42,897 bases of DNA, from the NCBI GenBank assembly GCA_964508295.1, contig CAZDSQ010000004.1:1-42897 (forward strand), written 5' to 3'. A program made the position numbers and the translations under genes. The notes under the pieces were generated by a model. The model was not told the origin of the DNA, did no database searches, and worked only from the letters and a program-made list of their open reading frames with translations. Shown one piece after another: positions 32,515 through 39,568 of this stretch. The stretch comes from SIG578 sp964508295 (GTDB lineage Bacteria; Bacillota; Clostridia; Oscillospirales; Ruminococcaceae). How positions within the stretch are numbered: position 1 is the stretch's first letter; the number at the start of each line of letters is the position of its first letter.

Positions 32515-33081
32515 ATGAAAAGGCTCATTTTGGCATCGGCGTCGCCGAGAAGAAAAGAAATATTTGAGCAGTTGGGGCTGTCTTTTGAGATAAAGCCCTC
32601 ATCAAAAGAACCGCCAATGAGTGACGGCGAGGATGTAAAAGAGGCAGTTTTAAATTCGGCACGCACAAAGGCAGAGGATATTTTTGGAAGCAATCCCGAT
32701 GCCGTTGTAGTCGGCGCAGATACCGTTGTTGTGCTTGACAATAAGGCTCTCGGTAAACCCAAGGACGAGCAGGATGCTAAAAATATGCTGAGAACTCTGT
32801 CAGGCAGAACTCACGAGGTGCTGACGGGAGTTTTCGTCTGCTCAAAGGACACTAAAAAAGGCTTTGTTACCTCAACAAAGGTCGAGTTTTATGAGCTTTC
32901 TGATGAGGAAATAGATTGGTATGTTAAAACGGGCGAGCCTATGGATAAAGCGGGCTCTTACGGCATTCAGCGCAAGGGCGTTCGCTTTGTAAAAGGCATC
33001 GTCGGGGATTACTTTAACGTTGTCGGTTTTCCTGCTGCCGAGTTTATTAGGACCTTTTCTGAGGAACTGAAAAATGACTAA
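32515..33081 (+). CDS. maf: Maf nucleoside triphosphate pyrophosphatase
   Basis: 188 aa house-cleaning enzyme that hydrolyses non-standard or dTTP/UTP nucleotides. 'ILASASPRRKEIFEQLGL' is the phosphate-binding N-terminus; 'VVGADTVVVLD' and 'GRTHEVLTGV' are the other signature blocks, and 'DKAGSYGIQRKG' is the last. It overlaps lplA by 8 nt. Confidence 0.95.
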   Translation: MKRLILASASPRRKEIFEQLGLSFEIKPSSKEPPMSDGEDVKEAVLNSARTKAEDIFGSNPDAVVVGADTVVVLDNKALGKPKDEQDAKNMLRTLSGRTHEVLTGVFVCSKDTKKGFVTSTKVEFYELSDEEIDWYVKTGEPMDKAGSYGIQRKGVRFVKGIVGDYFNVVGFPAAEFIRTFSEELKND

Positions 33082-34069
33082 ATTTATCTTAAATGAGTTT
33101 ACCTCGCCGAGCTTTAATCTTGCCCTCGAGGAATACCTTTTAAACAACTTTACAGAGAGCGAAATTATAATGCTTTGGCGGAATGAGCCTTCTGTTATAA
33201 TCGGCAAAAATCAGAACGCCTACGCTGAGATTGACGCTGAGTATATAAAGCAAAACAATATTACAGTTGTTAGAAGGCTTACGGGCGGCGGCGCGGTTTT
33301 TCACGACCTTGGCAATATAAACTACACCTTGATTTCTGACTATTACAGCGAGAGCTTTGGCGATTTCAGCCGCCTTGCCACACCCATTTGCGAGTTTTTG
33401 TCGCAGTTTGGGGTGTCCGCAACACTCTCAGGACGAAATGATATTACAGTAAACGGGTTAAAAATCTCGGGCACGGCGCAGACTGTAAAAAACGGCAGAA
33501 ACCTTGCGCACGGTACTCTGCTTTATGATGCCGATATATCGGCGCTTTCAAAGGCTCTGCGCCCCAACATTAAGAAACTTGAGGATAAAGCGGTGCGCTC
33601 TGTTAAAAGTAGGGTAACCAATATAAAAAAGCTTTGCCAAATTAAGCTATCAGCCGAGCATTTTATGAAAGCCCTTGCCGACTACTTTTTGAAAAGTAAA
33701 GACTGCGAACTTTATCCCCTGTCTGATACCGATATTGAGGCAATAAAAAAGATAGAACAAGAGAAATACAGTAAATGGGAGTGGAACTTTGGTTTTTCGC
33801 CCGATTTCTCGCTCAAAACCGAGGAAAAGTACCCCTTTGGTATAGTCGAATGTCACCTAAATACCCACGATGGCAGAATTTGTGACATTCGCTTTTTTGG
33901 CGACTTCTTCGGCAATAAAAGCATAGAGGCTCTTGAAGCAGAGCTAAAAAATGTGAGGTTTGAAAGAGAAGAAATTTTGGCTCGCCTTAAAAGTATAGCC
34001 GTTTCGGATTATATAGGCGGAATAAACGAAAATGAGCTTGCTGACCTTGTTTTGTCAGCAGATAACTAA
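33074..34069 (+). CDS. lplA: Lipoate-protein ligase A
   Basis: 331 aa. Adenylates free lipoate and joins it to E2 or GcvH proteins. The catalytic domain has 'RRLTGGGAVFHDLGNINYTLI', 'GRNDITVNGLKISGTAQ' (substrate loop and Lys) and 'HGTLLYDADISALSKAL'. A C-terminal accessory domain follows ('SPDFSLKTEEKYPFGIVECH'). The length is that of the two-domain bacterial enzyme. Translationally coupled to maf; no lipoylated protein gene is nearby. Confidence 0.94.
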   Translation: MTKFILNEFTSPSFNLALEEYLLNNFTESEIIMLWRNEPSVIIGKNQNAYAEIDAEYIKQNNITVVRRLTGGGAVFHDLGNINYTLISDYYSESFGDFSRLATPICEFLSQFGVSATLSGRNDITVNGLKISGTAQTVKNGRNLAHGTLLYDADISALSKALRPNIKKLEDKAVRSVKSRVTNIKKLCQIKLSAEHFMKALADYFLKSKDCELYPLSDTDIEAIKKIEQEKYSKWEWNFGFSPDFSLKTEEKYPFGIVECHLNTHDGRICDIRFFGDFFGNKSIEALEAELKNVRFEREEILARLKSIAVSDYIGGINENELADLVLSADN

Positions 34070-34107
34070 TTTTAGTGGTATAAATAATAGATTACTGTAA
34101 ATAAAAG

Positions 34108-34149
34108 CAGCATCTGAAGCCTTATAAGGAGTCAGATGCTGTTATTTTT
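34108..34149. terminator. Terminator between lplA and XRE gene
   Basis: CAGCATCTGA (34108-34117) / TCAGATGCTG (34132-34141), 10 bp, followed by TTATTTTT. It overlaps the end of the convergent XRE gene. Confidence 0.78.
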
Positions 34150-34339
34150 CAAACTTTATTATATCGCTGACTTCGCAATCAAGGGTGTAACATAGAGCGT
34201 CAAGGGTTTTAGTGTTTATTGCCTCCCCCTTTTTTATGCGATACAGGGTATTCGCTGAAAAACCCTGTTTAAAAATCAGATAATATTCAGTAATGTTTTT
34301 CTTAAAAAGTGTATCATAAAATGGCTTGTAACTAATCAT
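34142..34339 (-). CDS. Small XRE-family transcriptional regulator
   Basis: 65 aa, a single Cro/C1-type helix-turn-helix: 'LIFKQGFSANTLYRIKKGEAINTKTLDALCYTLDCEVSDII'. GGAGG six bases before the ATG at 34339 sets the start; a longer frame to 34366 has no ribosome site. Divergent from the HprK-like/PqqD/S26 cassette, with its start about 40 bases from that cassette's promoter, so it is the likely regulator, though this kind of protein is often autonomous. Confidence 0.85.
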   Translation of the reverse strand: MISYKPFYDTLFKKNITEYYLIFKQGFSANTLYRIKKGEAINTKTLDALCYTLDCEVSDIIKFEK

Positions 34340-34376
34340 TTTTAACCTCCGATATAATTCTAACACAATAAAGCCC

Positions 34377-34405
34377 TTGACTACACTTAAAATATTGAGT
34401 ATAAT
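34377..34405 (+). promoter_or_regulatory. Sigma-A promoter of HprK-like/PqqD/S26 cassette
   Basis: TTGACT (34377-34382), 17-nt spacer, TATAAT (34400-34405). It gives a leader of about 110 nt before the first gene at 34523. Confidence 0.85.
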
Positions 34406-34460
34406 TAATATGTGAGGTAATTTGAAGAGTTTACAGACATTTAATTCATAAAAGAGTTAA

Positions 34461-34491
34461 AGAGCTGCTGCAGAGTGCAGCGGCTCTTTTT
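34461..34491 (+). terminator. Attenuator-like terminator in cassette leader
   Basis: AGAGCTGCTGC (34461-34471) / GCAGCGGCTCT (34477-34487), 11 bp with one T-G pair, 5-nt loop and five T residues. It lies between the promoter and the first gene (SD near 34511), so transcription must pass or be released at it. Confidence 0.8.
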
Positions 34492-34522
34492 AATAATAGG
34501 TGGATTTTAGGGGAGTGCTAAA

Positions 34523-35269
34523 ATGCGTGAGGTTTATATAAAGCTTGCAGAGCTGATTGTCTGTATTCGCAGTAGATATCCTTTTATTGAAAGGTTTTGC
34601 GCTGATTACTTAACTGAGCCTTCCGAGCGGGTTGATATAACCGCTGAGGTTACCGATTTGGAAATCTCAGATGAAATTTCGGCGGCAGAGGTCAAAATGC
34701 GCGTTGAGTATGCCGAGTGCCTGTGTATTTACCGGAACATTGCTGAAAAACTTCCGATTTTTGATAGGTTTGTAATGCACGGTGCCGCTGTAAAGCACGG
34801 CGAGAGAGCCTATGTTTTCACCGCCCCGAGCGGAACGGGAAAAACAACGCATCTAAGGCTGTGGCAAAAGTATTTGGGCGATAGCGTATGCGTTATCAAC
34901 GGCGATAAGCCGATTTTGAAAATTGAAAACGATGAGGTTACCGCCTATGGAACGGCTTGGGCCGGAAAGGAAAGGCTGGGCAGCAATACAAACGCTCGTC
35001 TAAAGGCAATCTGCATTTTAAAAAGAGGAAAAGAGAACAAAATATATAAGGTTGATCCAAAGGAGTATTTTGCGGTTCTTTTAAATCAGATCTATCTACC
35101 TGAAAACGAAAAGGCTGCAAAGAAAAATCTTGAGCTTTTCTCAAGGCTTGTAAGTCTTGTTCCTGTGTATGTTCTGGAATGTGATATGTCGGAGAACGCC
35201 GTTAAAACCTCGTTTGAGGCGCTGACGGGGCAGAAATATCAAAAAAGAGGTAACGATGATGAAAATTAA
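34523..35269 (+). CDS. HPr kinase-like P-loop protein
   Basis: 248 aa. Walker A 'APSGTGKTT' at 101-109, preceded by 'MHGAAVKHGERAYVF', and followed by 'VINGDKPILKI', the layout of the HprK C-terminal kinase fold. It lacks the HPr-specific N-terminal domain. Relatives in peptide-modification clusters phosphorylate or modify a peptide, for example the kinases of some lasso-peptide clusters. The next genes encode a PqqD-like protein (14-nt overlap) and an S26-type peptidase. GGGGAG is the SD. The substrate is unknown. Confidence 0.8.
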   Translation: MREVYIKLAELIVCIRSRYPFIERFCADYLTEPSERVDITAEVTDLEISDEISAAEVKMRVEYAECLCIYRNIAEKLPIFDRFVMHGAAVKHGERAYVFTAPSGTGKTTHLRLWQKYLGDSVCVINGDKPILKIENDEVTAYGTAWAGKERLGSNTNARLKAICILKRGKENKIYKVDPKEYFAVLLNQIYLPENEKAAKKNLELFSRLVSLVPVYVLECDMSENAVKTSFEALTGQKYQKRGNDDEN

Positions 35270-35528
35270 AAAAGGCTTTGTAATGCAAAAAATAGGGGAT
35301 ACAACAGTCGTTGTCAGCACGGGCGAGCTCAGCCGCGAGTTTCACGGAATGATTGAGCTTAATCAGACCGCCGCTGATATATGGAGCTACTTTGCTGACG
35401 GATTGAGTCAGGATGAGGCTGCAAAAAAGCTTTCTGAGGGGTACGGAATTTCTTTAGAAAAGGCGCAGACGGATATTGCGAAAATAGTAAACAAAATGCG
35501 TCAGGCGGGAGTTTTTGAAGATGAATGA
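35256..35528 (+). CDS. PqqD-family peptide-binding protein
   Basis: About 90 aa with the PqqD/RRE winged-helix pattern 'HGMIELNQTAADIWSYFADGLSQDEAAKKLSEGY' and a closing helix 'DIAKIVNKMRQAGVFED'. These proteins bind leader peptides and bring them to modifying enzymes. GAGG is 5-8 nt before ATG 35256 or 35259. Its coding sequence overlaps both neighbours, so all three genes are coupled. Confidence 0.85.
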   Translation: MMKIKKGFVMQKIGDTTVVVSTGELSREFHGMIELNQTAADIWSYFADGLSQDEAAKKLSEGYGISLEKAQTDIAKIVNKMRQAGVFEDE

Positions 35529-35958
35529 GCAGCTTTCTGCCGAGCAGGTTTTAAAGGATAAAGGCTTTTTCGTGACCACCACAAGCGGCGTTAGTATGCT
35601 GCCGCTTTTTAGCGATCGCCGTGATAGAGTTGTCATAAGGCCTGCCACCGACAGACTAAAAAAATACGATGTTCCGCTTTACCGCAGGGGCGAAAGCCTT
35701 GTGCTTCACCGCGTTATTAAGGTAAGGGAAAAGGACTACATAATCCGCGGCGATAACTGCATTGAACGCGAAATTGTCAAAGACGAGCAGATCGTGGGTG
35801 TTCTGTCAGAATTTTACCGTAAGGCTAAGCATTACAGCGTAAGCGATTTTTCCTACCGCCTTTATTCAAGACTTTGGGTGTTCATAAGCCCTATTCGTAT
35901 TTTGCTTATAAAAACAAGGTCGTTTTTCAGCATAATTTACCATAAAATAGTAAAATAA
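35521..35958 (+). CDS. S24/S26-type peptidase, probable Ser/His signal peptidase
   Basis: 145 aa. Catalytic Ser25 in 'TSGVSMLPLF' and His63 in 'SLVLHRVIKV', as in the archaeal/ER type of S26 peptidase (SipW branch), with 'YIIRGDNCIEREIV' closing the core. A hydrophobic, basic C-terminus ('WVFISPIRILLIK') may attach it to the membrane. ATG 35521 has GGAG at 9 nt and overlaps the PqqD stop; TTG 35515 is an unlikely earlier start. It could release a leader from a peptide handled by the two upstream genes. Confidence 0.82.
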   Translation: MNEQLSAEQVLKDKGFFVTTTSGVSMLPLFSDRRDRVVIRPATDRLKKYDVPLYRRGESLVLHRVIKVREKDYIIRGDNCIEREIVKDEQIVGVLSEFYRKAKHYSVSDFSYRLYSRLWVFISPIRILLIKTRSFFSIIYHKIVK

Positions 35959-35990
35959 AAAGGCCTCAAGGGTTCCCTTGAGGCCTTTCT
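35959..35990. terminator. Bidirectional terminator of cassette / P-loop kinase gene
   Basis: AAAGGCCTCAAGG (35959-35971) / CCTTGAGGCCTTT (35976-35988), a perfect 13-bp stem with GTTC loop. Confidence 0.9.
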
Positions 35991-35997
35991 GCATATC

Positions 35998-36546
35998 TTA
36001 TAATTTTTCGATAATAGCTTCGATTTGGCTTGTAAGTTCTTCAACGCTTCCATTATTGAAAGCAAAATAGTCGGCGATTGAAATAGGGCCGCCTTTTTCA
36101 AGCTTTTCTATCTCAGCCCAGTCGCGACTTTCAGCCTCGGCATTGGTAAGCGGGCGAACAACTCTTGTTGTAAGCCTTTCGTAACGGATAGCTCTGTCAG
36201 CAACGATTGCAATAACCTTTATGTCCTCGCCAAAATGCTCTTTTAAGCATTTGTATTCCGACCAGGAATAAAGTCCGTCGAGAATTGCGTTGCCGTTTTT
36301 TGCCGCCTCTTCAATAGAAGGTAGCAGTATTTTAGCAAAAGCAGCAGGTCCGTGCTCTCTGCGAAGCTCCTCGCGAATAGCTCTTTCGTTTTTCTCGTTT
36401 TTTTTAAGGCCTCTTTTTGCAAGCTCGTCCATAGTAACTCCGCCGAAATAAATTCGGTTCCAACCCTTTTTAACGAACATATCGCAAACAACGCTTTTTC
36501 CGCAGCCGCACATTCCAACAAGCGCAACTATTTTATTCTTAGCCAT
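35998..36546 (-). CDS. P-loop nucleotide kinase, dephospho-CoA kinase-like
   Basis: 182 aa. Walker A 'GMCGCGKS' follows the start 'MAKNKIVALV'. Further on come 'FGGVTMDELAKRG', 'AILDGLYSWSEYKCLKEHFG' and 'IAIVADRAIRYERLTTR', which resemble dephospho-CoA kinase/adenylate-kinase-like P-loop kinases. AAAGGAG marks ATG 36546; a frame to 36591 has no site. It follows the ABC operon in the same direction (about 35 nt). The substrate cannot be read. Confidence 0.72.
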   Translation of the reverse strand: MAKNKIVALVGMCGCGKSVVCDMFVKKGWNRIYFGGVTMDELAKRGLKKNEKNERAIREELRREHGPAAFAKILLPSIEEAAKNGNAILDGLYSWSEYKCLKEHFGEDIKVIAIVADRAIRYERLTTRVVRPLTNAEAESRDWAEIEKLEKGGPISIADYFAFNNGSVEELTSQIEAIIEKL

Positions 36547-36580
36547 ACCTTTTCTCCTTTTAAAGAGTTTTAGATTGGAA

Positions 36581-37207
36581 CTAAAGAGCAACTACGCGGT
36601 CGGCAAGGCTCTCTATGTCCTCGCTGTCGTGCGTGACCATAATTACAAGGTGATCTCTTGCAAAATCGCCAACCAGTGAGGAAAGCTTTTTGCGGTTTTC
36701 CTCGTCTTTCTGTTTCGCCGCCTCTCTCGCGGCTTCCCTNNNNNNNNNNCGGTTTTCCTCGTCAAGCCCCGTAAAGGCCTCGTCAAGCAGCAGAATATCC
36801 GGCTCCGTCGAGATTGCCCTTGCAAAAGCAACGCGCCTTTTCATTCCTCCGCTCAAAGCGGAAATTTGCTCATTTTCGTTTCCTTTAAGGCTGACAAGCT
36901 CTAAAAGCTCAAACGCCCTTGCCTTTCTCTCGGCGCTTTTCTTAGGGATAACACAAGCAATGTTTTCCCATGCCGAAAGCCAGGGAAGAAGCCTGTCCTC
37001 CTGAAACATAAAGGAAACAGTTCCACTTAATAGTATATCACCATTGTCGGATTTTTCAAGTCCCGAAATAATTCGCAGCAGGGTGGTCTTTCCACAGCCC
37101 GAGGCTCCGCTTATGCAAACGACGCCTTTTTCGCCGAAATCATAAGAAAAATTCTCTAAAACCTTTTTGTCGCCAAAGGATTTTGAAATATTAGTGAGCT
37201 TAAGCAT
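36581..37207 (-). CDS. NitT/TauT-type ABC transporter ATPase (assembly gap inside)
   Basis: Walker A 'GASGCGKTTLL', 'LSGGMKRRVAFARAI', Walker B 'ILLLDEAFTGLD' and 'VTHDSEDIESLADRV' are present. After the D-loop the sequence 'DEEN' is followed by ten Ns and 'REAAREAAKQKDEENRKK', and the same 14 bases occur on both sides of the Ns. A normal ATPase would run straight from 'LDEEN' to 'RKKLSSL', so the insert is probably an assembly artefact. ATG 37207 has GAGAGG upstream; GTG 37216 is possible. Its start overlaps the end of the permease gene. Confidence 0.86.
   Translation of the reverse strand: MLKLTNISKSFGDKKVLENFSYDFGEKGVVCISGASGCGKTTLLRIISGLEKSDNGDILLSGTVSFMFQEDRLLPWLSAWENIACVIPKKSAERKARAFELLELVSLKGNENEQISALSGGMKRRVAFARAISTEPDILLLDEAFTGLDEENXXXXREAAREAAKQKDEENRKKLSSLVGDFARDHLVIMVTHDSEDIESLADRVVAL
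36740..36749. other. Assembly gap (10 N) flanked by duplicated 14 bases
   Basis: CGGTTTTCCTCGTC occurs at both sides of the gap region (about 36694 and 36750). Confidence 0.92.
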
Positions 37208-37982
37208 TTTTGCCACCGCCTCTCAAAATCTTTTGCGAAAGCTTTTTAAGCAACCACATAAACACCTTTTCCATTATAATGCTTAAAACGATTATAACTA
37301 CGGTCAGGGCAAAAAGATCAACGGTTTCGATATAAATTTTTGCGTTGTATATCTCAAGTCCCAGGGTGCTGTCGGGCAGCGCTATAACCTCGGCGGCAAT
37401 TCCCGCCTTCCAGGCAAAGCCAAGCCCAACGCTGCAGGCCGCCACAAAATAGGGCATAAGCGAGGGAATATATATAAGCCGCACCTTTTTGATAAAAGAA
37501 AACTTGTAAATCTTTGCCATTTCAAGCAGGTTTTTGTCCATATTCTCAAAGCCTTCGGAAAGGTTAGAGTAAACAAGGGGAACAACCATAAGAAATGCAA
37601 TGAACGACACGACCCCGCTCTTAAGCCAGAACAGAGCAAGCACTATAAATGAGGCAACGGGAGTTGCCTTTATAATCTTTAAAATCGGAGAAAACAACAG
37701 GTTTATAAATTTAAACCGAGCAGTCAGAGCCGCAAGAGGAATGGAAATCAGAAGCGCAAGCACAAATCCAAGCAAAATGTGTAAAATCGAGTTTGCGCAG
37801 TTTTTCCAAAACTCTGCGGTTGCGGCAAGCTCAAAGACCCGCCTAAATGTGTCAAACGGGGAAGCGAAAATAATGTCACTTCCGATTATTAAGTAAACAA
37901 TCTGCCAGACAAAGAGCCAGAATAGTAAAACTAAAATGAGCCGTGCAGGTTTTGGAAGTTTGTTTACGAGCTTATTTAGCAT
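37200..37982 (-). CDS. NitT/TauT-type ABC transporter permease
   Basis: 260 aa, about six membrane segments with an EAA loop 'NLLEMAKIYKFSFIKKVRLIYIPSLMPYF'. Homologues of SsuC/TauC/ThiX type. The start is at ATG 37982 ('MLNKLVNKLPKPARLIL'), overlapping the binding-protein gene by 11 bases; an upstream frame to 38045 would overlap more and has no site. Three-gene operon: binding protein, permease, ATPase. Confidence 0.88.
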   Translation of the reverse strand: MLNKLVNKLPKPARLILVLLFWLFVWQIVYLIIGSDIIFASPFDTFRRVFELAATAEFWKNCANSILHILLGFVLALLISIPLAALTARFKFINLLFSPILKIIKATPVASFIVLALFWLKSGVVSFIAFLMVVPLVYSNLSEGFENMDKNLLEMAKIYKFSFIKKVRLIYIPSLMPYFVAACSVGLGFAWKAGIAAEVIALPDSTLGLEIYNAKIYIETVDLFALTVVIIVLSIIMEKVFMWLLKKLSQKILRGGGKNA

Positions 37983-38985
37983 AGTAGAAGTCATCGCCGG
38001 GAACAGCGCCGCCGATAGATGTAGGGTCAGCGGTGTAGAGAACATTTAAGTATTTGGAAACGCTCTCCTTCATCTTTGCACCTTCCATATAAACTATGTT
38101 GCAGTAGGGAAGAGCCTTGGAAACAACTGCGGCTTCCATAATGCCGAAGTCTGCTGCAAGCTGTGCGGTCTCGTCAAGCTCCTCGTTAGCGTTGTAGGTC
38201 GATGCTGAATACTCGTTCAAGAAAGCGTCAACAGCGGCTTTGTTTTCACTTAAGAAATCATTTCTTACGATAAGGCAACCCATAACAAGTTCGCTGCCCT
38301 CACCGATCTTGGCCCATTCTTCTGAAAGGTCGAGAGCAATCTCAACATCAGGGTTCTTTGTTGTGACTTGGGTTACAAAAGGCTGGGGAAGCATAGCAAT
38401 CTTTGCATCGCCAGAGATAACGAGAGCGGCAAGCTCAGAGTGCTCACCCTTGTACTCAACAGTAACATCCTCGCCGACTTTAAGTCCGTTCTTCTCTAAA
38501 ATGTAGTTTAGTGCATATTCGGGGGTTGAGCCCTTGCCTGTTGCGTAGATGGTCTTGCCCTTAAGGTCAGCAACAGAGGAGATATCTTCGCCGTTCGTTA
38601 AGATTGAAAGAACACCGAGTGTATTGACTGCAATAATGCTTACGTTCTTTTCGGTTTTCTTGTAAAGTGTTGCGGCAAGGTTTGTGGGAACAGCCGCAAT
38701 GTCAATAGACTTGTTTACAATGTTGGGAACAAGCTGGTCAGCAGCCGAAAATGTCTCAAAGGTGTAATCGTTGGCGGCGATGTTGTTCTTGTTGTCATCC
38801 ATAAGCTTGAGCATACCTAGAGCGGTAGGCCCCTTAAGAACAGCAACGTTGATTTTAGTTTTGGGCTCCTGCGATGCAATAGCAGAGGAAGCGCCGCCCT
38901 TGTCCTGTGTGCAACCTGCGATGCAGAGTGAAAGCATAGCTGCAGCTAAAATTAAAGAAATAGTTTTTAAAATTTTGTTTTTCAT
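37972..38985 (-). CDS. NitT/TauT-type ABC transporter, substrate-binding lipoprotein
   Basis: 337 aa. Lipobox 'SLCIAGC' (Cys near 25) after a signal segment, then a SsuA/ThiY-like fold: 'VAVLKGPTALGMLKLMDDN', 'DIAAVPTNLAATLYKK', 'GKTIYATGKGSTPEYALNYILEKNG' and 'AALVISGDAKIAMLPQPFVT'. First gene of the operon. AGGAGG precedes the ATG. The ligand may be a sulfonate, nitrate-type anion, or vitamin precursor such as HMP; the sequence does not decide. Confidence 0.9.
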   Translation of the reverse strand: MKNKILKTISLILAAAMLSLCIAGCTQDKGGASSAIASQEPKTKINVAVLKGPTALGMLKLMDDNKNNIAANDYTFETFSAADQLVPNIVNKSIDIAAVPTNLAATLYKKTEKNVSIIAVNTLGVLSILTNGEDISSVADLKGKTIYATGKGSTPEYALNYILEKNGLKVGEDVTVEYKGEHSELAALVISGDAKIAMLPQPFVTQVTTKNPDVEIALDLSEEWAKIGEGSELVMGCLIVRNDFLSENKAAVDAFLNEYSASTYNANEELDETAQLAADFGIMEAAVVSKALPYCNIVYMEGAKMKESVSKYLNVLYTADPTSIGGAVPGDDFYYAK

Positions 38986-39018
38986 AAATTAGTCCTCCTA
39001 ATATATTTCTTCGAGCCT

Positions 39019-39060
39019 ATTATACAATGAAGAAATATAAAAGTATGTTGTAATTACAAC
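39019..39060 (-). promoter_or_regulatory. ABC operon promoter region with perfect palindrome
   Basis: TATAAT on the minus strand (39024-39019) with a poor -35 (CATACT at 17 nt). GTTGTAATTACAAC (39047-39060), a 14-bp perfect palindrome, overlaps the outer edge of that -35. The weak -35 and adjacent dyad suggest a regulator acts here. Confidence 0.6.
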
Positions 39061-39072
39061 AAAATTAAAAAT

Positions 39073-39549
39073 TTATTCTTCCCTCCATGCCTTGCAGACG
39101 TTGACCCAAGCCTCAAAGCGCGAAAACTCCTCAAGCTCTGACAGAGAAAGCTCTATTGCGCTGTTGCTGCTGCCGCAGGCGGGGAAAACGGTCTCAAATC
39201 TTTTTAAAGACTCGTCGAGATAAACCTTAACACCGTCGTTTACGGCAAATGGACAGACTCCGCCGACAGCGTGCCCGATTTTTGCCTCAACCTCGTCAAA
39301 GGAGAGCATTTTAGCCTTTACTCCAAAGGTTTCCTTAAAAGAATGGTTGTCGATTTTGGCATCTCCCGCCGCTACGACCAAAATTGCGCCTTCACCAACT
39401 CCAAAGGAAAGACTTTTTGCAATTCTTTTGCCCTCGCAACCTAGAGCCTGTGCCGCTAACTCAACAGTCGCGCTCGACTCAGAAAGCTCAATAATTCTGC
39501 CGTCGGCATTAAAACTTTTTAAATATTTCCTAACCTTTGAAATAGACAT
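39073..39549 (-). CDS. YbaK/EbsC-type aminoacyl-tRNA deacylase
   Basis: 158 aa of the YbaK/ProX family, which removes mischarged amino acids (typically Ala or Cys) from tRNA-Pro. 'AAQALGCEGKRIAKSLSF' holds the conserved Lys-Ser pair and 'GHAVGGVCPFAVNDGVKVYLDESLKRF' is the second block. ATG 39549 with AAAGGGTG at about 9 nt; GTG 39558 is less likely. It starts 20 nt after the GH3 gene in the same direction. Confidence 0.88.
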   Translation of the reverse strand: MSISKVRKYLKSFNADGRIIELSESSATVELAAQALGCEGKRIAKSLSFGVGEGAILVVAAGDAKIDNHSFKETFGVKAKMLSFDEVEAKIGHAVGGVCPFAVNDGVKVYLDESLKRFETVFPACGSSNSAIELSLSELEEFSRFEAWVNVCKAWREE

Positions 39550-39568
39550 AAAATGCACCCTTTCGGTT

